A DNA stretch of 64,000 bases from Gordionus sp. m RMFG-2023 (GCF_954871325.1 NC_088778.1:4311743-4375742), one strand, 5' to 3'. Positions 1 to 13,259 are shown, numbered from the stretch's first letter. Numbers and translations are program-made. The notes: a model not told the origin generated them from the sequence alone.

Positions 1-57
1 CTAGCTGTTATTAATTTAATGCGCTTAATTTTTGAATTAATTTAACTTGACACGTAC

Positions 58-3000
58 TCTTTGTTGCTTTTAGCTCTGTGCCATTTAGTCGTTTCGACCG
101 TAAATTTTGGTTCTGGCGAGAGATACTGGTCATTTTCTTTACTTTCCACCTTCCCATTTGCAATGTCCTCGTCATCCTCATTCTCTTGTTCGAGCTTATT
201 TAAACGACCCTTAGCATTAGATTTCTAATAAAATATTTCAAATAATCAAGGGGTCTTTTTTTTTAAATAAAAAATATTGGCGAAATGAAACATTTGTATT
301 AAGGGTTTATTGTTAAAAGATACTTTTCAAATGGTAGATACCAATATAGATAAACAATTTAAAATGAATCTAGCTACAGATACATCGCCTAAAAAAAGTA
401 TATAGTTAGATGTATTTGCAAATGTATCTGTATATAGGTACAATTTTTTATTATACACAGGGTGCGTCAATGTTTTTAAACAGAATAATAATTATTTTGT
501 TCTTATTCAATTAAAACATCATATATAAAAAAGTCTCCTATTTTCATATTTCTTTCAAATAAATTCTCATTTGAAAACGAGAATTTAACAAAAAAAAAAT
601 TTTTTTACACTAAATTTATAATTAATTTTTAATGATAAGTCAGCGGAATATCTATAAAATTATATAAAAATAATTCTAAATAAATTTATTAGCTTAAAAT
701 AATTTTGTGAACTCAATATTTATAATAATGGATGGGCGTCATGGGCAAAATACACTGAGAAAAATATCTTTCACTATTGAGAACTAAAATTTATAGATTT
801 AAATGGAAATTAATTATATATATGTCATATTGGGATATGGAATTATGTGGCATTCAAGTTTTATTCGGAATAAAAATATTCCGAATCCCTATGAAAAAAA
901 AATAAAATAAAACTTTTTTTTCCCTTTTTTGCGACTGGCACTATATAATTAGATAGCCAATAAGGGATTTAAAAAAAGTAAATAGTATAAAATTAAGGGA
1001 TATAATAAATGAAAAGGGATGAGGTTAAGACATTTTTGTTTTAAAAAATATTAAATATTTTCACATAAGGTTGTTCTTGTAACACTCGCAACTTTTATTC
1101 ATGCGACCCATTTTGTAATTGCATAACGATGTTTTCCCATAGTTTGTGACATTCCGGAAAGCTCTTAAATATTTTTAACACTTTATTAAATTAAAAATTA
1201 ATATATTTTATATACATGAATTAATTTCAGGAGTATATGTGTCTACTATAAAAAAAGCTTAAATTACCTCATGATTGATATATCTTTGTTGGGAACTTCA
1301 AAATCATTTAATTTTATAGTTTTATATATATATTAGAGGCAATAAATGGTGTTGAAATTCTTCCAGCACACGTTCCTACACATATTTTATTTTGTTTAGT
1401 TTTTAATACTTTTCCTTTTAAATTTTTAGTACTAATTAGTTCCATCTGTCCTATGGACAGATAAATAATACGTGATCACCTAAGATAAAGTTATTTTGTC
1501 CAATTATTTGAGAATAAATTATTTTTTGATGCCCACGATCATTTAAATAGTAAATAAAAGAAGGGGCCCTTTTTTTAAATATTAGAAATACTATTCTCAA
1601 TATTATTGGCAGCACAACTATTTTTCCATATAATTTTATGGCCAACATTTTTTGAATACGGACTATGGCGCGAATCTTTGTTTGAAACATTTGCTATTTT
1701 AGTAGCGATATAATATATGACATTCACATAATTTTCCTCTTTGGTAAACAATAAAAAAAAGTGACGGCATATCTGTGAATATAAATATCTTTTTATTTAA
1801 TATTCCCCTCTTTCCCTAATCGTTAAAAAAAATGTAATCTAACATTTCCTTAATTTCAAGAAAAATCGCTATCGATTTATTATAAAAAAATTATTTAGCT
1901 TTTAATGATTTTTTAAATAAAATAAAAAGATCGCCCTCGACTCAGCCTAATTTTTAGAAAACCTTACTTTTAACATGGAGTTAATATTTTTGCAGCTTGA
2001 CACAATATAAATTTGCTAATTGGCATACTTTTTTGTGAATAGTTTAAAAGCAATAATATTGGGAATAGTATTTCTAAAATTTTAAATATAGCCCCATTCT
2101 TTTATTTCTTATTTAAATCATCGTGGGCATCAAAAAAATAATTTATTCTCAAATAATAGGACAAAATAACTTTATATTAGGTGATCACGTATTATTACCT
2201 ATCCATAGGACAGATAGAACTAATATTTGTCCTAAAAATTTAGAAGGAAAAGTATTAAAAATTGAACAAAATAAAATATGGGTAGGAAACGTGTTGCTGG
2301 AAGAATTTCAACACTATTTATTGCCCCTAATATATATATAAAACTATAAAATTAAATGATTTTGAAGTTCCCAACAAAGATATATCAATCATAGGGTAAT
2401 TTAAGCTATTTTTATAGTAACCACATATACTCCTAAAATTAATTCATGTACCATAAAATATATTAACTTTTAATTTCAATTGCTAAAAAATATTTAGGAG
2501 CTTCACGATACGTCACAAACTATGGAAAAACATCGCTATGCAATTGCAAAATGGGTTGCATCAATAAAAGATGCGAATGTTTAGAGAACAACAAAAAAAA
2601 CAATAAATCCTTACTTCTCTGGAAATTTAAACGAAGGGCACAAAATTTTAAACTATTTTTATATTGATTAGATTATACAAAATTTTCGATATTCATTAAT
2701 GTAATAATGTTTTTTTAATAGTCATTTTAAAAAAAACAAAACAATAAATCCTCACTTCTCTGGAAATTTAAACGAAGGGCACAAAATTTTAAACTATTTT
2801 TATATTGATTAGATTATACAAAATTTTCGATATTCATTAATGTGATAATGTTTTTTTTAATGGTCATCTTAAATGTTCAACAAAATGCCAAATTGCATTG
2901 AATAATTGTTACAATAAATAAATTTTTTTTAATTTCGAATTTTTTTATAAATCTATATTTATGTGAAAATTAGTTTTATTTCAAAAATATATATCTACTA

Positions 3001-6000
3001 CTTTTTTCAAGATGTTATTTTTTCTGGAATTTTTTTTGGGAACGAGTGAAACCTAATCGGAAACCTTGAGGATTCGAAGCAACTGCTTCTAAAAATTTGA
3101 ACCAGGGAGGGGGGGGGGTACTTAAAATTTTTTTTATATTTAATTCTTTTATTGTTTTATTATACCCATCCATAACCAAGTGATTTCTGGTTTATGATAT
3201 CGAACTCGACCTCGTGATTCCGTATACATATTAAATAAAATAATAAATGGGGGGGGGGGGGTCTTATTACATTTTAATAAATTTTGGTCGATGCTTAGCA
3301 AATTAGGTTGATTTCTTGTCATTTTTTCCAATTTCAAAATATGAATAAAAATTTTAACCAAAAAAAAATACAAATGTTTATTTAATTGCACATGGAATAT
3401 AAGAGATGATAAATTCTTACTACCTCATACACTACCAAGACTTCTAAAAACCATGAAAGATCCATTTCTTAATAATTTAACCATTTTATCAATGAAAAAA
3501 AAAATGTTTATAAACAATTAAATAATGATGATATTAAAATTTTTTTTCTTTCTCTTCCTCTAATTTGTCTAAATTATTAATTTAAAAATAATATTTATTT
3601 TTTTACATTTAATTACGGATATTAATAAACCATTTTTTCTAGTATTTAATGATTTAAAGCATAAAAGTAATACTCTTAAATATATCTCTAAAAAATAAAA
3701 TTTTCTGGTGCCAGCCAGGCGGCAAAAAAATATAATTTAATTGTTTTAAAAAAAAAAGATTCCGAATCTCCTTAAATATTTTTTAAAAAATTTTTATTTT
3801 CATAGTAACCAAATATACTCCTCAAATTAATTCATGAACATAAAATATATTAATTTTTCATTTAAAGTGCTAAAAATATTTAGGAGCTTCCCGGAATGTC
3901 ACATAAACTATGAGAAAACATCGTTATGCAATTGCAAAATGGGTCGCATGAATAAAAGTTGCGAATGTTTCAAGAACAAGTTTATGTGAAAATATTTAAT
4001 ATTTTTTAAAACAAAAATGTCGTAACCTCATCCCTTTTCATTAATTATGTGCCTTAATTTTATACTATTTATTTTTTTTAAATTCTCTTTTTAAATCCCT
4101 TATTTTGGCCTTTTAATTATATGGTGCCGGCCGCAAAAAAAAGGAAGGAAAAGTAATTATATTATTTATTTTTTTTGGGGATTCGGAATATTTTTTAAAT
4201 ATCTTTTCGAATAAAACGTGGGGATTCAAGATCTCGAATCCACACTTTGAGATTCCGAATCCCACATGATTCCATATCCTAATACGACATTTATAGGGTA
4301 AATAGACATGCTAGAATACATTTCCGGTTAAATCAGATTTTAAAACTTTTTAAAGCGCCTTTAGTAAATGATTTAAAATTGAGAGATTCCGAATCCCCAC
4401 GAATTCCAAATCCCCATACGACATACAACAAATATATAAGTTTTAATATTATTTAAATATTTTATTATTTTTAAAATTTAAAATATTTATTTTAATTATA
4501 TGCTAATATAAAATAAAATGAATTTCGCATTCAAATATTATCAAAATGTATCTCAAAAAGTAGCTAAAACAGATACCTAAAATAGTTTATCTTTAATTCA
4601 AATATTTTTATTTTTAATATAAAAAGGTGTTAAATAAAAATATATCAAAATGCATCTTATAAAGTATCGAGAACCAGATACTTTATATAAAATGTATCAA
4701 GATACACATACATTTTACTACTATATCGTCTCTGGTATTTAGAGCTTATTCTAAGATAAATATTCTGTGTAAAGTAGAGGCCTAGAAAACCCTACCAGGG
4801 TCTTTCTAATTAATTTTTATTTTCAGGTTAGAACGGGGTGTGCCAGAAGATGAAAATAACTATTTAATTTTTTTTTTCTATAATTACAATAGTGCGTTTG
4901 TAATTGAAGCCTCCAGTATCTTCGTCGTCGGATTCATGCTTTGGGAATTCCAGGGATTTTGAATTGAATGCTAAAAGAAAATATTCGATTTTTAAAAAAA
5001 ATTGGATAAATTTTATTATATTATTATATTTGTATGTATTAAAACGTTGAAAAGAAAACCAAAGTTTCTAACTGGTAGAGAATGATCATATGGTTAATTT
5101 AAATCGATAAGCTAGGAAAAGTTAACTAAACTCTTATAACTATGATGGTGTATATATATATATATATATGTATATACAGGTTTTAAACTTGGACAGTATT
5201 TACCACGGCCGGGCCAAAAAAAAATTTTTTTAATTCCTGGGCTAGGTTATTTTAAAACCAAATATTTTAAATCGTCAATTAGCTATATAAATGAAGACAA
5301 TATATTTTAGAAAAATACGGGCCGGGCTGAAGCGAAAAAAATTTTTGAAAAAAAAAAATCCGGGCCAGGCCATGTAAATGATACCTTTTCAGTCATTCTT
5401 CAGATTAAGGATATAGAATATAAACCTAATATTATACTCACAAACCACATTTTCTTTTTAAATATCAATAAAAACAATCTTCTTTTATTTTCATAAAAAA
5501 AAGATTAGTTCTACTAAATACATTCCAAGGGAAGACACTCATAACGGTAGCTAAAATTATATACATATTTTTTTTAATTAAAGAAACCAGTGACGTCACT
5601 AAAACATGAACGTGCTCAGAAACTCAGAACATCTATAAAATATCTTTGGTATTTGGGAAAAAAATATCCTAAAATACATTTCATATCGTAATCCTCTGGG
5701 TTGGACGTGATTAAATCCTCGTACACAGACAGCTGTTTGAGCCTGATATCTAAAGGAACGATTTCGGTGCCAATTTTTTCGAACAATTTTGTCCACGTTT
5801 CGTGCTTTTTTTGAAATTCTTGAAGTTTATTGAGAGTTTGTTGTAGAGAACTTTGGGAAAAAAACATTTTGGTTTTTAAAAAAAAAAAAATAGGAAATAT
5901 AATTTTTGCAAATATATAATAAGACAAAACATTTTCTTTAAGAAATAATCCAACTTACTAAATAAAATACGCTATTTTTTATCATATGTGATAAGGACTA

Positions 6001-9000
6001 TTTTTTAAAAAAACTTTAAAATTACTATGTAATATAAAACTAAAAAAGTTTCGTTAATTTAAATGGTTAAAAATTAATAAATATCTATTGAAAATAAATT
6101 TATTAAAATTATTTATAATATAAATTTAAATTTATTGTACTTGAAATTTAATAAATAATTTTTAAAAATAATTCATACTCAAAAGAAGACTTAAAAATAA
6201 GTAAATTTATATAAATTCACTATACACATACAAATGTCCTAAAAAAATTCTAGAGATAAAAAGAAAGAAAAGAACAAACTTATGTTGGTCCTCGAGTGCC
6301 TGTATGAGCTTATTGTGACATAAAACGGCGTGCAGGCGTTGTATAGCCGGTTTGAATCCAGGCCTCAGTTTCAGTGTTTCCCTGAACGCTTCGATCGATT
6401 CCGTGTAATTAGTCATGAGCTTACGTAGGAAATGCAAAATAATATAATCATTTATTTTGTTAGTAGGAACCCGAACAACGACCTATAAAGGTTTGGGTTC
6501 GGTCTAATAAAAATTTTGAAAAAATCTTAGGTGATAACCTCATGCATGTTGATTTGTCAAGGAATTCATGATATATAAAATAATGTAGCATTTTAATTTT
6601 AACAGCAACTTTTAAAGGATGACATATCTAAAGGATATAAATCTTCTTTAACTCTTAACTCAGACACAATGAGGAGGCATCGTTATAATGTCGCAAAGTT
6701 CTGCAAGAAATTACAATTAAAAATTTTTATGATAACGGGATGTAAGATATAAATATATATTTGTTTTAAATGTCTTAAAAAGATTTCGATACTCACAATT
6801 AACGCTTATGATTGTAAATTTTTTATTTCTTATACTAGAAAATCTCATGTTATTTTATTGTAGAAGTCTACTTACAGCATATAGGTTTCCAAGCATATAC
6901 GGGACTAGAAAATCGTTGAAAGGTCTTGACAAGTTTTTTATTGTTAAAAGGACGTGCAATGCGTCTTCCGGGTAACCGGCCCGGCTTAAAATGTTGGCTA
7001 AGTTTGTCATAGCTATTGGCTTGTACTGACTTTTTTTTTGATAACAAATATATTAGGCTAAGGCTGCATTTATAGTAAGCGCTATACACTCAAACGATAC
7101 TAAATTTTTCGCTAGGTAATTTACATAATCAACCCTATAAATAATAGGTATAATTTACAAAAATACAGAGCGAAATGGTGAAATCGCCTCAGCTGTTTAT
7201 ATAAATATTTCAAAAAAAAATAACAGTGATTTCGTTAGATATTAATCTCGCACCGCTTGAGCAAATCGCGCTTACCTGAGCCTTCCCAGGCTGAGCCTCG
7301 GTCTGAAAAATCTCTGAAGCTATTATATAACGTTTACTTATTTTTTTTAAATGGAAATTATTCGAAAAATATTAAGCAGACGATAAAAAATAATTTTTTT
7401 ATTTGCATATGCTTATACTTCCAACATTTTCTTTTATAATTTAAATTTATACATCAAATTTTAAATGCTTAAAATATTTATACTATCTTTACTAATCGCT
7501 TTTTCGAGACATCATCTATTTTAGTGATTCATATGCCAATTATGTATATTAGACATTTTATCATTAATTTATGCACAATTAACAACATTACCCGCAATAT
7601 ATAACAAAATTTGATTCTTAAACTTAGAAGAGAAGCTAAGAGAGCGTCTGACACATTCGATTGCTTTGGATGCTTCGCCTTTGATCCTCCAATAAAAAGT
7701 GGCCATGTCGTAGAGTATCCAGGAAGTTTGATTCTTTAAATTTTAACGCGCATTATTATATTATTAATATTAAAAAAAACTTAATTTTATTTAAAATAAT
7801 CAAAAATATTAAGATATTGGCTAATATAGAGTTATATTTGAAGGGAATTGATCTCAAACGGATAGTTAAAAGATGGGGAAAATATTCTTATAATAACCCA
7901 TTTGCTATCAAGGATAATAAGTTAGATAGAACCAATAATGTTTCTAAGAATGGGCGCCATCGTTTAAATTAGATTTAAGACCCACCCAACCCCCCCCCCT
8001 CTCCCCAAAAGAAGAAAATATTGAGAAAGCCTAATAGTGTTTTTTTTGAATAGGCAGCCTTCCTTAATATTGAGGCGATTTTTAAAAAATTTCCTAAAAT
8101 GGTTTTACCTTCAAAAAAAAACTAAGAGTTTATTTTCACTATATTCGTAAGTTAAAAAAACTAGAAGAGCGATTTGACTCCATATCAAATATACGATTAA
8201 CAAGAATGGAAGGAAGAATGCTGGCATATCTTCTATCATTAATTCATGATAAAATTAATACTAGATATTTAGTGAACAAAAAAAAGAATTATAATTAACA
8301 GGGATATTGATTTAATATAAAAAAAATTAAAATGAATCAATAGACCAATATATAGATTGATTCTATCAACGTTTTATTTTTTTAAATATTATATATTTTG
8401 CAAACAAGAGAAAGAATTATTTTGCTGAGCTTGTATGATTAGAATTTATTTTTTAATTTAAAATTTTTTATTATTTGATAAATATTTACAATAACAATAA
8501 GCATAAATTTTTGATTTTAGAAGATGAAATAAAACATATAAATTTTATCTACAAAAAAAATTTAAAGGTTTAGGCAATCGTGTAATATATAAGATCGAAT
8601 TTACCATGTTTTTATGAGTCAAAACGCAAATCAAAGATAAGTTTCATAATTGGATTTAATTATATACCCTAAAAATTTTCGTGTTTGTTTAGAAAACGTG
8701 AGTGAGTATATTATTAATAGAATAAACAAATATTTAATTTATTAAAATATGTAATAGTTTATTATATATTCAAAAAAACCCCCCAATCAAATGATTTGAA
8801 TATTTGTCTTTTTTGAGGTTTTTAAACTACAATATTTTGTTTTTCTTTGTTTTATTAAAGTATATCATTTAAAAATTTTTTTACCTTAAACAATGCTTCA
8901 TTTATAAGATGTCCGTATTCGGCTATACTTTCAACAAACGGCAAAACTATTTTTATCGAATTTTCTGGCGGAATGGTTAATGTATTACGTTTTTTGATTG

Positions 9001-11933
9001 ACTGATTATGCATTTTTACAAAGGATTATAAATAAAATTGAAATATTAAAGTTAAATTTCAAAAAATATTGCCTTAACTATACATATTTTTTTTTATAAT
9101 TGATAAACATTCGTGCATTATAGAGGGTAATTATTAGGGCTGTATCGATATTAAATATCGGTAGCGGAACTGTGCCGATATTAGACTTTTAGAAAAAGTA
9201 TCGGATAGGCCGATATTTTAAAAAATTTAATCAATGCCGATTTTACGCATAGTAATTTCTTTTCTCGTAATAAATCCCATATAAAAATGTGTCTAATAAA
9301 ATATGTTTAATATTTTCCAAATTTTTTTTTAAACGAAAATTACCCACAATTTTCCCGTTTTTATTTCTCTATTGTTTATTCCATTGTTTTTATTATTAAG
9401 AAAGAACTTACAGTTAACTTAAAAAAATCGCGAAAAATTTAAATTTGATTAATTAACAACAGATATCAATATTTTATCTCCGACCAGTCCTCTTGTTAAT
9501 TGGAGGGTTAATGCTTAAAGGTTGCCAACTTTGGCAAGCCTTGCATCCAAGTATTTGACATCTTGCAACAAGTATTCCGTCAGAATCAGTTTTGCACAGC
9601 TGGTAAACGGCCGATTTAAAGCGATTTTAAAAAAGCTAATTAAGATTTCGCTAATTCAAACTTTTTTACCCAATATAACCAAAATCCGAGTATTATTCTG
9701 GATAAAATATTTAGTTAGCCGTTTTTAAAAATCGACTCAAATCTGTCTGCTCGGCAACACTTGATAAGATAGGCCTCATAGGGCAAACTTATTACATAAA
9801 CTTGAGGCTCCTATTTCTATAAAGGAAAATATCCATTTCATTATTTGATATTGAATTCGTTTTTATTGTTTATTCAAATAAAAATACAAGTTTGTTATAT
9901 AGAAAATTTAATATTAAAATATATATAGTGTGCTAGCATATAAATTTATAATTATCCTATAAATTAGCAAATTCCATAAAAAATGCAAATAAAACATGGC
10001 TCGCAGGAATTATATTATATCTTCATCTATCATTAAGTAAATAGATGATCTAGTAACTAGAGCTGTGCCTATCCATTTCACGTTCCAATTCAATATTTAT
10101 ATAAAACCGGTCAAATAAACTATACCTCTATGACTTACATTTGCCATCTATTTTTTTTATCTAATGTCAAATCAATATTTTCTCAAGGGTAAACCATGAA
10201 ACAGTTGAAATTTTCAATTTCTCATATGATTTAGAGCATTGTCAAAATTCGTTTCTTAATGACTTATAAAAAAATAAACATTGAAACCATGTACAAACAC
10301 TTATATATACAGACTTCTTACTAAATCTCCCAATTATTTTCAAATTTCTTTTATTCAAAATTATTTTTATAATTTATTTTATCACTTTTTTTGATTACAA
10401 TATAATAAGGATAAAAAAAATAGTCACCATGAAACTAATATATATACCAAAAAGAAGAAGAAAAATAATGGTGGAAAAAAATGTTTGATGGTTCTTTTTT
10501 TAATAACTATTTATATTTTTCTCGGTACATTAATTAAAATAAAAGAAACTTTTGTACCCTTTTTTTTAAATTTTTATTTTAAATTAGTTCTTTTATATAT
10601 ACATATTTTTTTAATTCATTTATAATATATGCTTATTTGCTTTTTAATATATATATTTTTAATTATAATATGTAAAAGAATAATTTGTGAAAATTTGTTT
10701 TTTAAATAAAGTATTTTAACTGACAAAAAAAAATTTATTATTATAAAATTTTTATTTACAAAATCAATAAAAAATTTTAATTGATAAATAAACAGCATTA
10801 CTAAATATAATACTTTCACCAAAAATTAAATGTAACTGCATTAAATAAATAAATATTTACCACATATGAAAGTACACAAAAAAAATGTAAAATTCCACCC
10901 ATATCCCAAGAGGTTAAGAGAATTAGGACATGGAATTTCTTTTACCAATTTTTTAAACATTAAAATTAAAAATAAATTAAATTTTGATTTCTTTTATTCA
11001 TTTTTAATATTAGGAAATTATTTATAAAATAAAAAATGTTAAATATATATGTATATAATAATAAAATAACCAAAAATAATGATGTTGGATTGGTAGCAGT
11101 CCCAATTTTTGGACCCATCCAAAGCACATCCCTAGTAAACATTTTAATTATTGACTTATATTAATTTAACAATCTAATTTTTAAATTCATACTTTTAATA
11201 ATATTTATATAATATAAAAATTAAAATAGGTTTACTTCCTGTAACAGCTTTATAAAATATTAATATATAAAAAAGGTTAAATAATCCTATTTTTAATTAA
11301 ACAATATGATAAAATAATGTAATATTTCTTAAATTTTTAAATATTAGCAATACTTACAAATAATTATTATAGTACCTCAAGATAATCAAAAGATAAATCA
11401 TTATATGGAAGATCTATAATTTTGGAGCATTCTGGCTTGGTAGGTGTTTTGGTAACAGAATGAAATGGTATAAAATCATTCTGGCTATAAAATAAATTTA
11501 AATAAGATCTAAAAGCAAAGTAGATACTCTAATCCAAGAGATTCTGGAGTTATGAGAGTGCTTGCAAATAAGTCTAACTGAACCAATGGCTTAGCAGCTA
11601 ATTGACAATCAGCATCTTTTTTATAGAACCAGGTATCAATATCACTCAGATCTTTAACATCATTAGATATATCTAAATTAAGTTTCTGATGCAATAATTC
11701 TCTTTTTAAATATTCCATTTTTGAAGCACGCCTCTCTTGCTCCAAAAAAGTTACTAAATCATGTGGACGTTTTAATGCATATATTGAGTCAGCCTAGTTA
11801 ATATTAGATAATAATTACTACTTTTTTTTACTTGAGCATGTATTTTGTGTTTATCAGTTACAAGCCAATGCGTGTAACATATTATGTTAACTATTTGGAT
11901 GTAGGAAAAAGTTAAAAATATAAATAATTTCAT
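58..11933 (-). CDS. TTC17: TTC17 orthologue, tetratricopeptide repeat protein 17 (5' part, ten exons, continues off the left edge)
   Basis: Exons on the minus strand: 11832-11933, 11528-11793, 11376-11484, 8885-9001, 7624-7733, 6876-7029, 6280-6419, 5678-5850, 4888-4970 and about 58-224; splice phases agree at every junction. From memory of human TTC17, matching blocks are THWLVTDKHKIHAQ near the N-terminus, RPHDLV, the DADC region, GHLINEALFKNQTSW, LYDMATFYWRIK, AMTNLANIL, and the TPR with LRPGFKPAIQRLHAVLC followed by a coiled-coil-like SLQQTLNKLQEFQ. The start at 11933 gives a hydrophobic signal-like N-terminus (MKLFIFLTF...); an in-frame ATG at 11984 is less likely. TTC17 is known in vertebrates for actin organisation and ciliogenesis. 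The introns of 38 bp (11794-11831) and 43 bp (11485-11527) are remarkably short. The last two exons (4888-4970 and 58-224, acidic and lysine-rich) rest on splice signals and phase, not on recognised homology. The C-terminal TPR half lies outside the window. Confidence 0.88.
2123..2341 (+). pseudogene. Integrase-like C-terminal remnant (KRBA2/Ginger-like), also present inverted at about 1440-1690
   Basis: A 72-residue reading frame contains FILGDHVLLPIHRTDRTN followed by NLEGKVLKIEQNKIWVG. This resembles the C-terminal segment of KRBA2/SCAND3-like integrases (a GD.V..PIP..DR pattern, then a small beta domain). The same protein segment is encoded on the opposite strand in the other arm of the foldback. 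It is a fossil fragment. The assignment rests on pattern memory only; a Gypsy-type integrase origin is the alternative. Confidence 0.4.
2597..2870. repeat. Tandem duplication, two copies of about 135 bp
   Basis: The segment starting near 2600 (AATAAATCCTTACTTCTCTGG) is repeated almost exactly from about 2740, ending in ATTCATTAATGTRATAATG and a T-run in both copies. Only a few substitutions separate the copies, so the duplication is recent. Confidence 0.85.
5150..5176. repeat. (TA)n microsatellite
   Basis: Alternating TA run inside the TTC17 intron between the exons at 4888-4970 and 5678-5850. Confidence 0.9.
5195..5375. repeat. GGCCGGGCC-rich hAT-like terminal repeat
   Basis: A GC-rich island in otherwise AT-rich DNA, with CGGCCGGGCC, ACGGGCCGGGCT and CCGGGCCAGGCC spaced by A/T runs. 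The same pattern recurs at 32930, 39515, 44570, 55390, 58455 and 60420. Two of those end in GGCCCGATGCAGATCA, whose reverse complement looks like a hAT-type terminus. Probably a non-autonomous hAT derivative or its subterminal repeats. Confidence 0.5.
9130..9245. repeat. Short repeat rich in ATCGATA/CCGATATT motifs (possible transposon terminus)
   Basis: GGGCTGTATCGATATT is followed by ATATCGG, GCCGATATTAG, TATCGGATAGGCCGATATT and GCCGATTTT. Clustered related motifs in both orientations resemble subterminal repeats of a hAT-type element. No partner end was found. Confidence 0.35.
9490..9770. repeat. Inverted-repeat element family 2 (MITE-like), divergent member
   Basis: Ends with GTTAGCCGTTTTTAAAAATC then CTCAAATCTG and GGCAACACTT, the terminal pattern also seen at about 37185, 49677, 59165 and 62800. 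The left part (GGTTGCCAACTTTGGCAAG) may be the other end. Lies in the TTC17 intron between exons 3 and 4. Confidence 0.45.
9771..11375. other. AT-rich TTC17 intron, no gene seen
   Basis: Long A/T runs and simple sequence. The reading frames here are low-complexity Ile/Phe/Lys/Tyr strings. Nothing with coding character, inverted repeat or RNA signature was recognised. Confidence 0.6.
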
Positions 11934-12004
11934 ATGATAAATATCTGTGTAATGATATATAGCGTTGAACGTTATTGAAAACATTTTGTCACCTTGAATT
12001 TATA

Positions 12005-12190
12005 GCATGATTGCAATCTCTTTAACAGCTGGCAATTTTTTATAATCTGTTTATGAGATCAATTTTTCCTTATTAAAATAAATATTTCTTAGATTAATTA
12101 TTATGAATCGATTTAAAGAGATAATTAATATTAATAAATAAAAATTGATCTCATAAACAGATTTTAAAAATCGATCTGTTAAATCGCTTT
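12005..12190. repeat. Inverted-repeat element family 1 (MITE), copy 1
   Basis: A near-palindrome: AATCTGTTTATGAGATCAAT on the left is mirrored by ATTGATCTCATAAACAGATT on the right, with the outer ends TTTAACAGCT and CGATCTGTTAAATCG. About 55-bp inverted termini around a short AT-rich core. Two better copies lie at 32600-32810 and 55070-55286. It sits just upstream of TTC17. Confidence 0.75.
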
Positions 12191-12261
12191 CGCACTCTCG
12201 CTATTCTGAATTCAAGGCCAGAAAGTGAACTAAGTGCCCTTTTTAAATAATATTGGGGCTA

Positions 12262-12764
12262 TCAATTTAACTGGTTAAAATAGCTCATATGCGTTTCGGG
12301 GGGAGCGTGAATTAGTTTTGTACCTTCAGAAATTTCCCTGTTTTGGTAAATATCATTTAAGTTAATATATTTGTCCCCTATCTATACTTTCCTTCCAATT
12401 CTCCCTTTCTCTCCAAAAATGGTATCCAATAATTTAAAAGAGATAAACTTAAATTAAGTTATTGAATTAATGATTATACTTCAAAAATTTAAGAAAATAA
12501 AAATTTTATATAAAAAAATACAAATATAAAAAATATAACCGGAAAATGTTTGCAAAAAGAAGACATACATTGTCCAATAATATTTTGGAGAATATCCCAA
12601 ATAGTAGTGCCCCTCATTCCTTTGGTGAAGTTAAAATCTAATTGAATTAATATAAAAAAACTAAATATAAATTTCCCTAGGATTAAAAAATACATATTGT
12701 TAGAAACTCCAGCGTCTACATGAGTGGGGAAAATAGAAGGGTCAAGAAGCATCTTGCTTCCCAA
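12262..12764 (-). CDS. Small gene of unknown function (two exons)
   Basis: Proposed exons are about 12569-12764 and 12262-12377, joined by a 191-bp intron with a GTATGT donor; phase is kept across it. Exon 1 encodes LLDPSIFPTHVDAGVSN, then a hydrophobic run that could be one membrane helix (MYFLILGKFIFSFFILIQL), then FTKGMRGTTIWDILQNIIGQ. Exon 2 encodes KYINLNDIYQNREISEG, LIHAPPETHMSYFNQLN and a TGA stop. Amino-acid composition is much less biased than the surrounding AT-rich frames, which argues for real coding. I do not recognise the family. The start could be an acceptor rather than the ATG at 12764, so more 5' exons are possible. It lies about 330 bp upstream of TTC17 on the same strand. 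Confidence 0.5.
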
Positions 12765-13259
12765 ATTTTTTTAAAATGGAAATAGAGTAGACATTTAAGA
12801 CCGGTGGACTAGATGGTTAAGCTATGGAAGGATGAATTTATTAGATGGTTAACATTTATATTTTCTAATGAAATAGGGAAATATTGTGAAAATATATTTA
12901 ATACTTTTATAATTATTATAATAAAATGATATTACAAAATAGCGATCAAATATATAATTTATCAAATAAAACTTATTACAGGCATATCCCAAATTTTCCT
13001 AAGTGGGAGCTCCCCATCCCTTTTGGCGAGTCTTCAGCCCGCTTTTGCCCAGCCTTCGGCATAGGTAGAAAATATTTTTTATTGGATAGGAGTTTAGTTT
13101 TTAAATATAAGAATGTTACCAAGCATCAAAAATTTAGCTGTCTGGAACAAATAGAACATATATTTTTATATTAAAATGAATGTTTCTTCTTAGCAAATGG
13201 CTACCAAATGAGCGATTTTTTACAACATTATATTGGCGCTGCAGTTTATGTTAATATAA

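Larger units (their letters stand above)
310..4740. repeat. Large imperfect foldback element in a TTC17 intron
   Basis: The left arm, about 800-1690, reappears inverted at about 2040-2600 and again at 3780-4330; the shared landmarks are the stretches around 1085-1165, 2500-2580 and 3890-3960. Outside the arms, 310-470 and 4545-4740 both carry repeated GTATC/GATAC-rich motifs like transposon subterminal repeats. The arms hold a short coding remnant (see the entry at 2123-2341). The 2600-3780 stretch separates two pieces of the right arm and holds a tandem duplication and two poly-G tracts. This looks like a composite DNA transposon or foldback; no target duplication was identified, so the ends are uncertain. 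Confidence 0.6.

Noticed and set aside
12926-13174. Plus-strand open frame of 82 codons
   Set aside because: No recognisable motif and no splice context; possible but unsupported.
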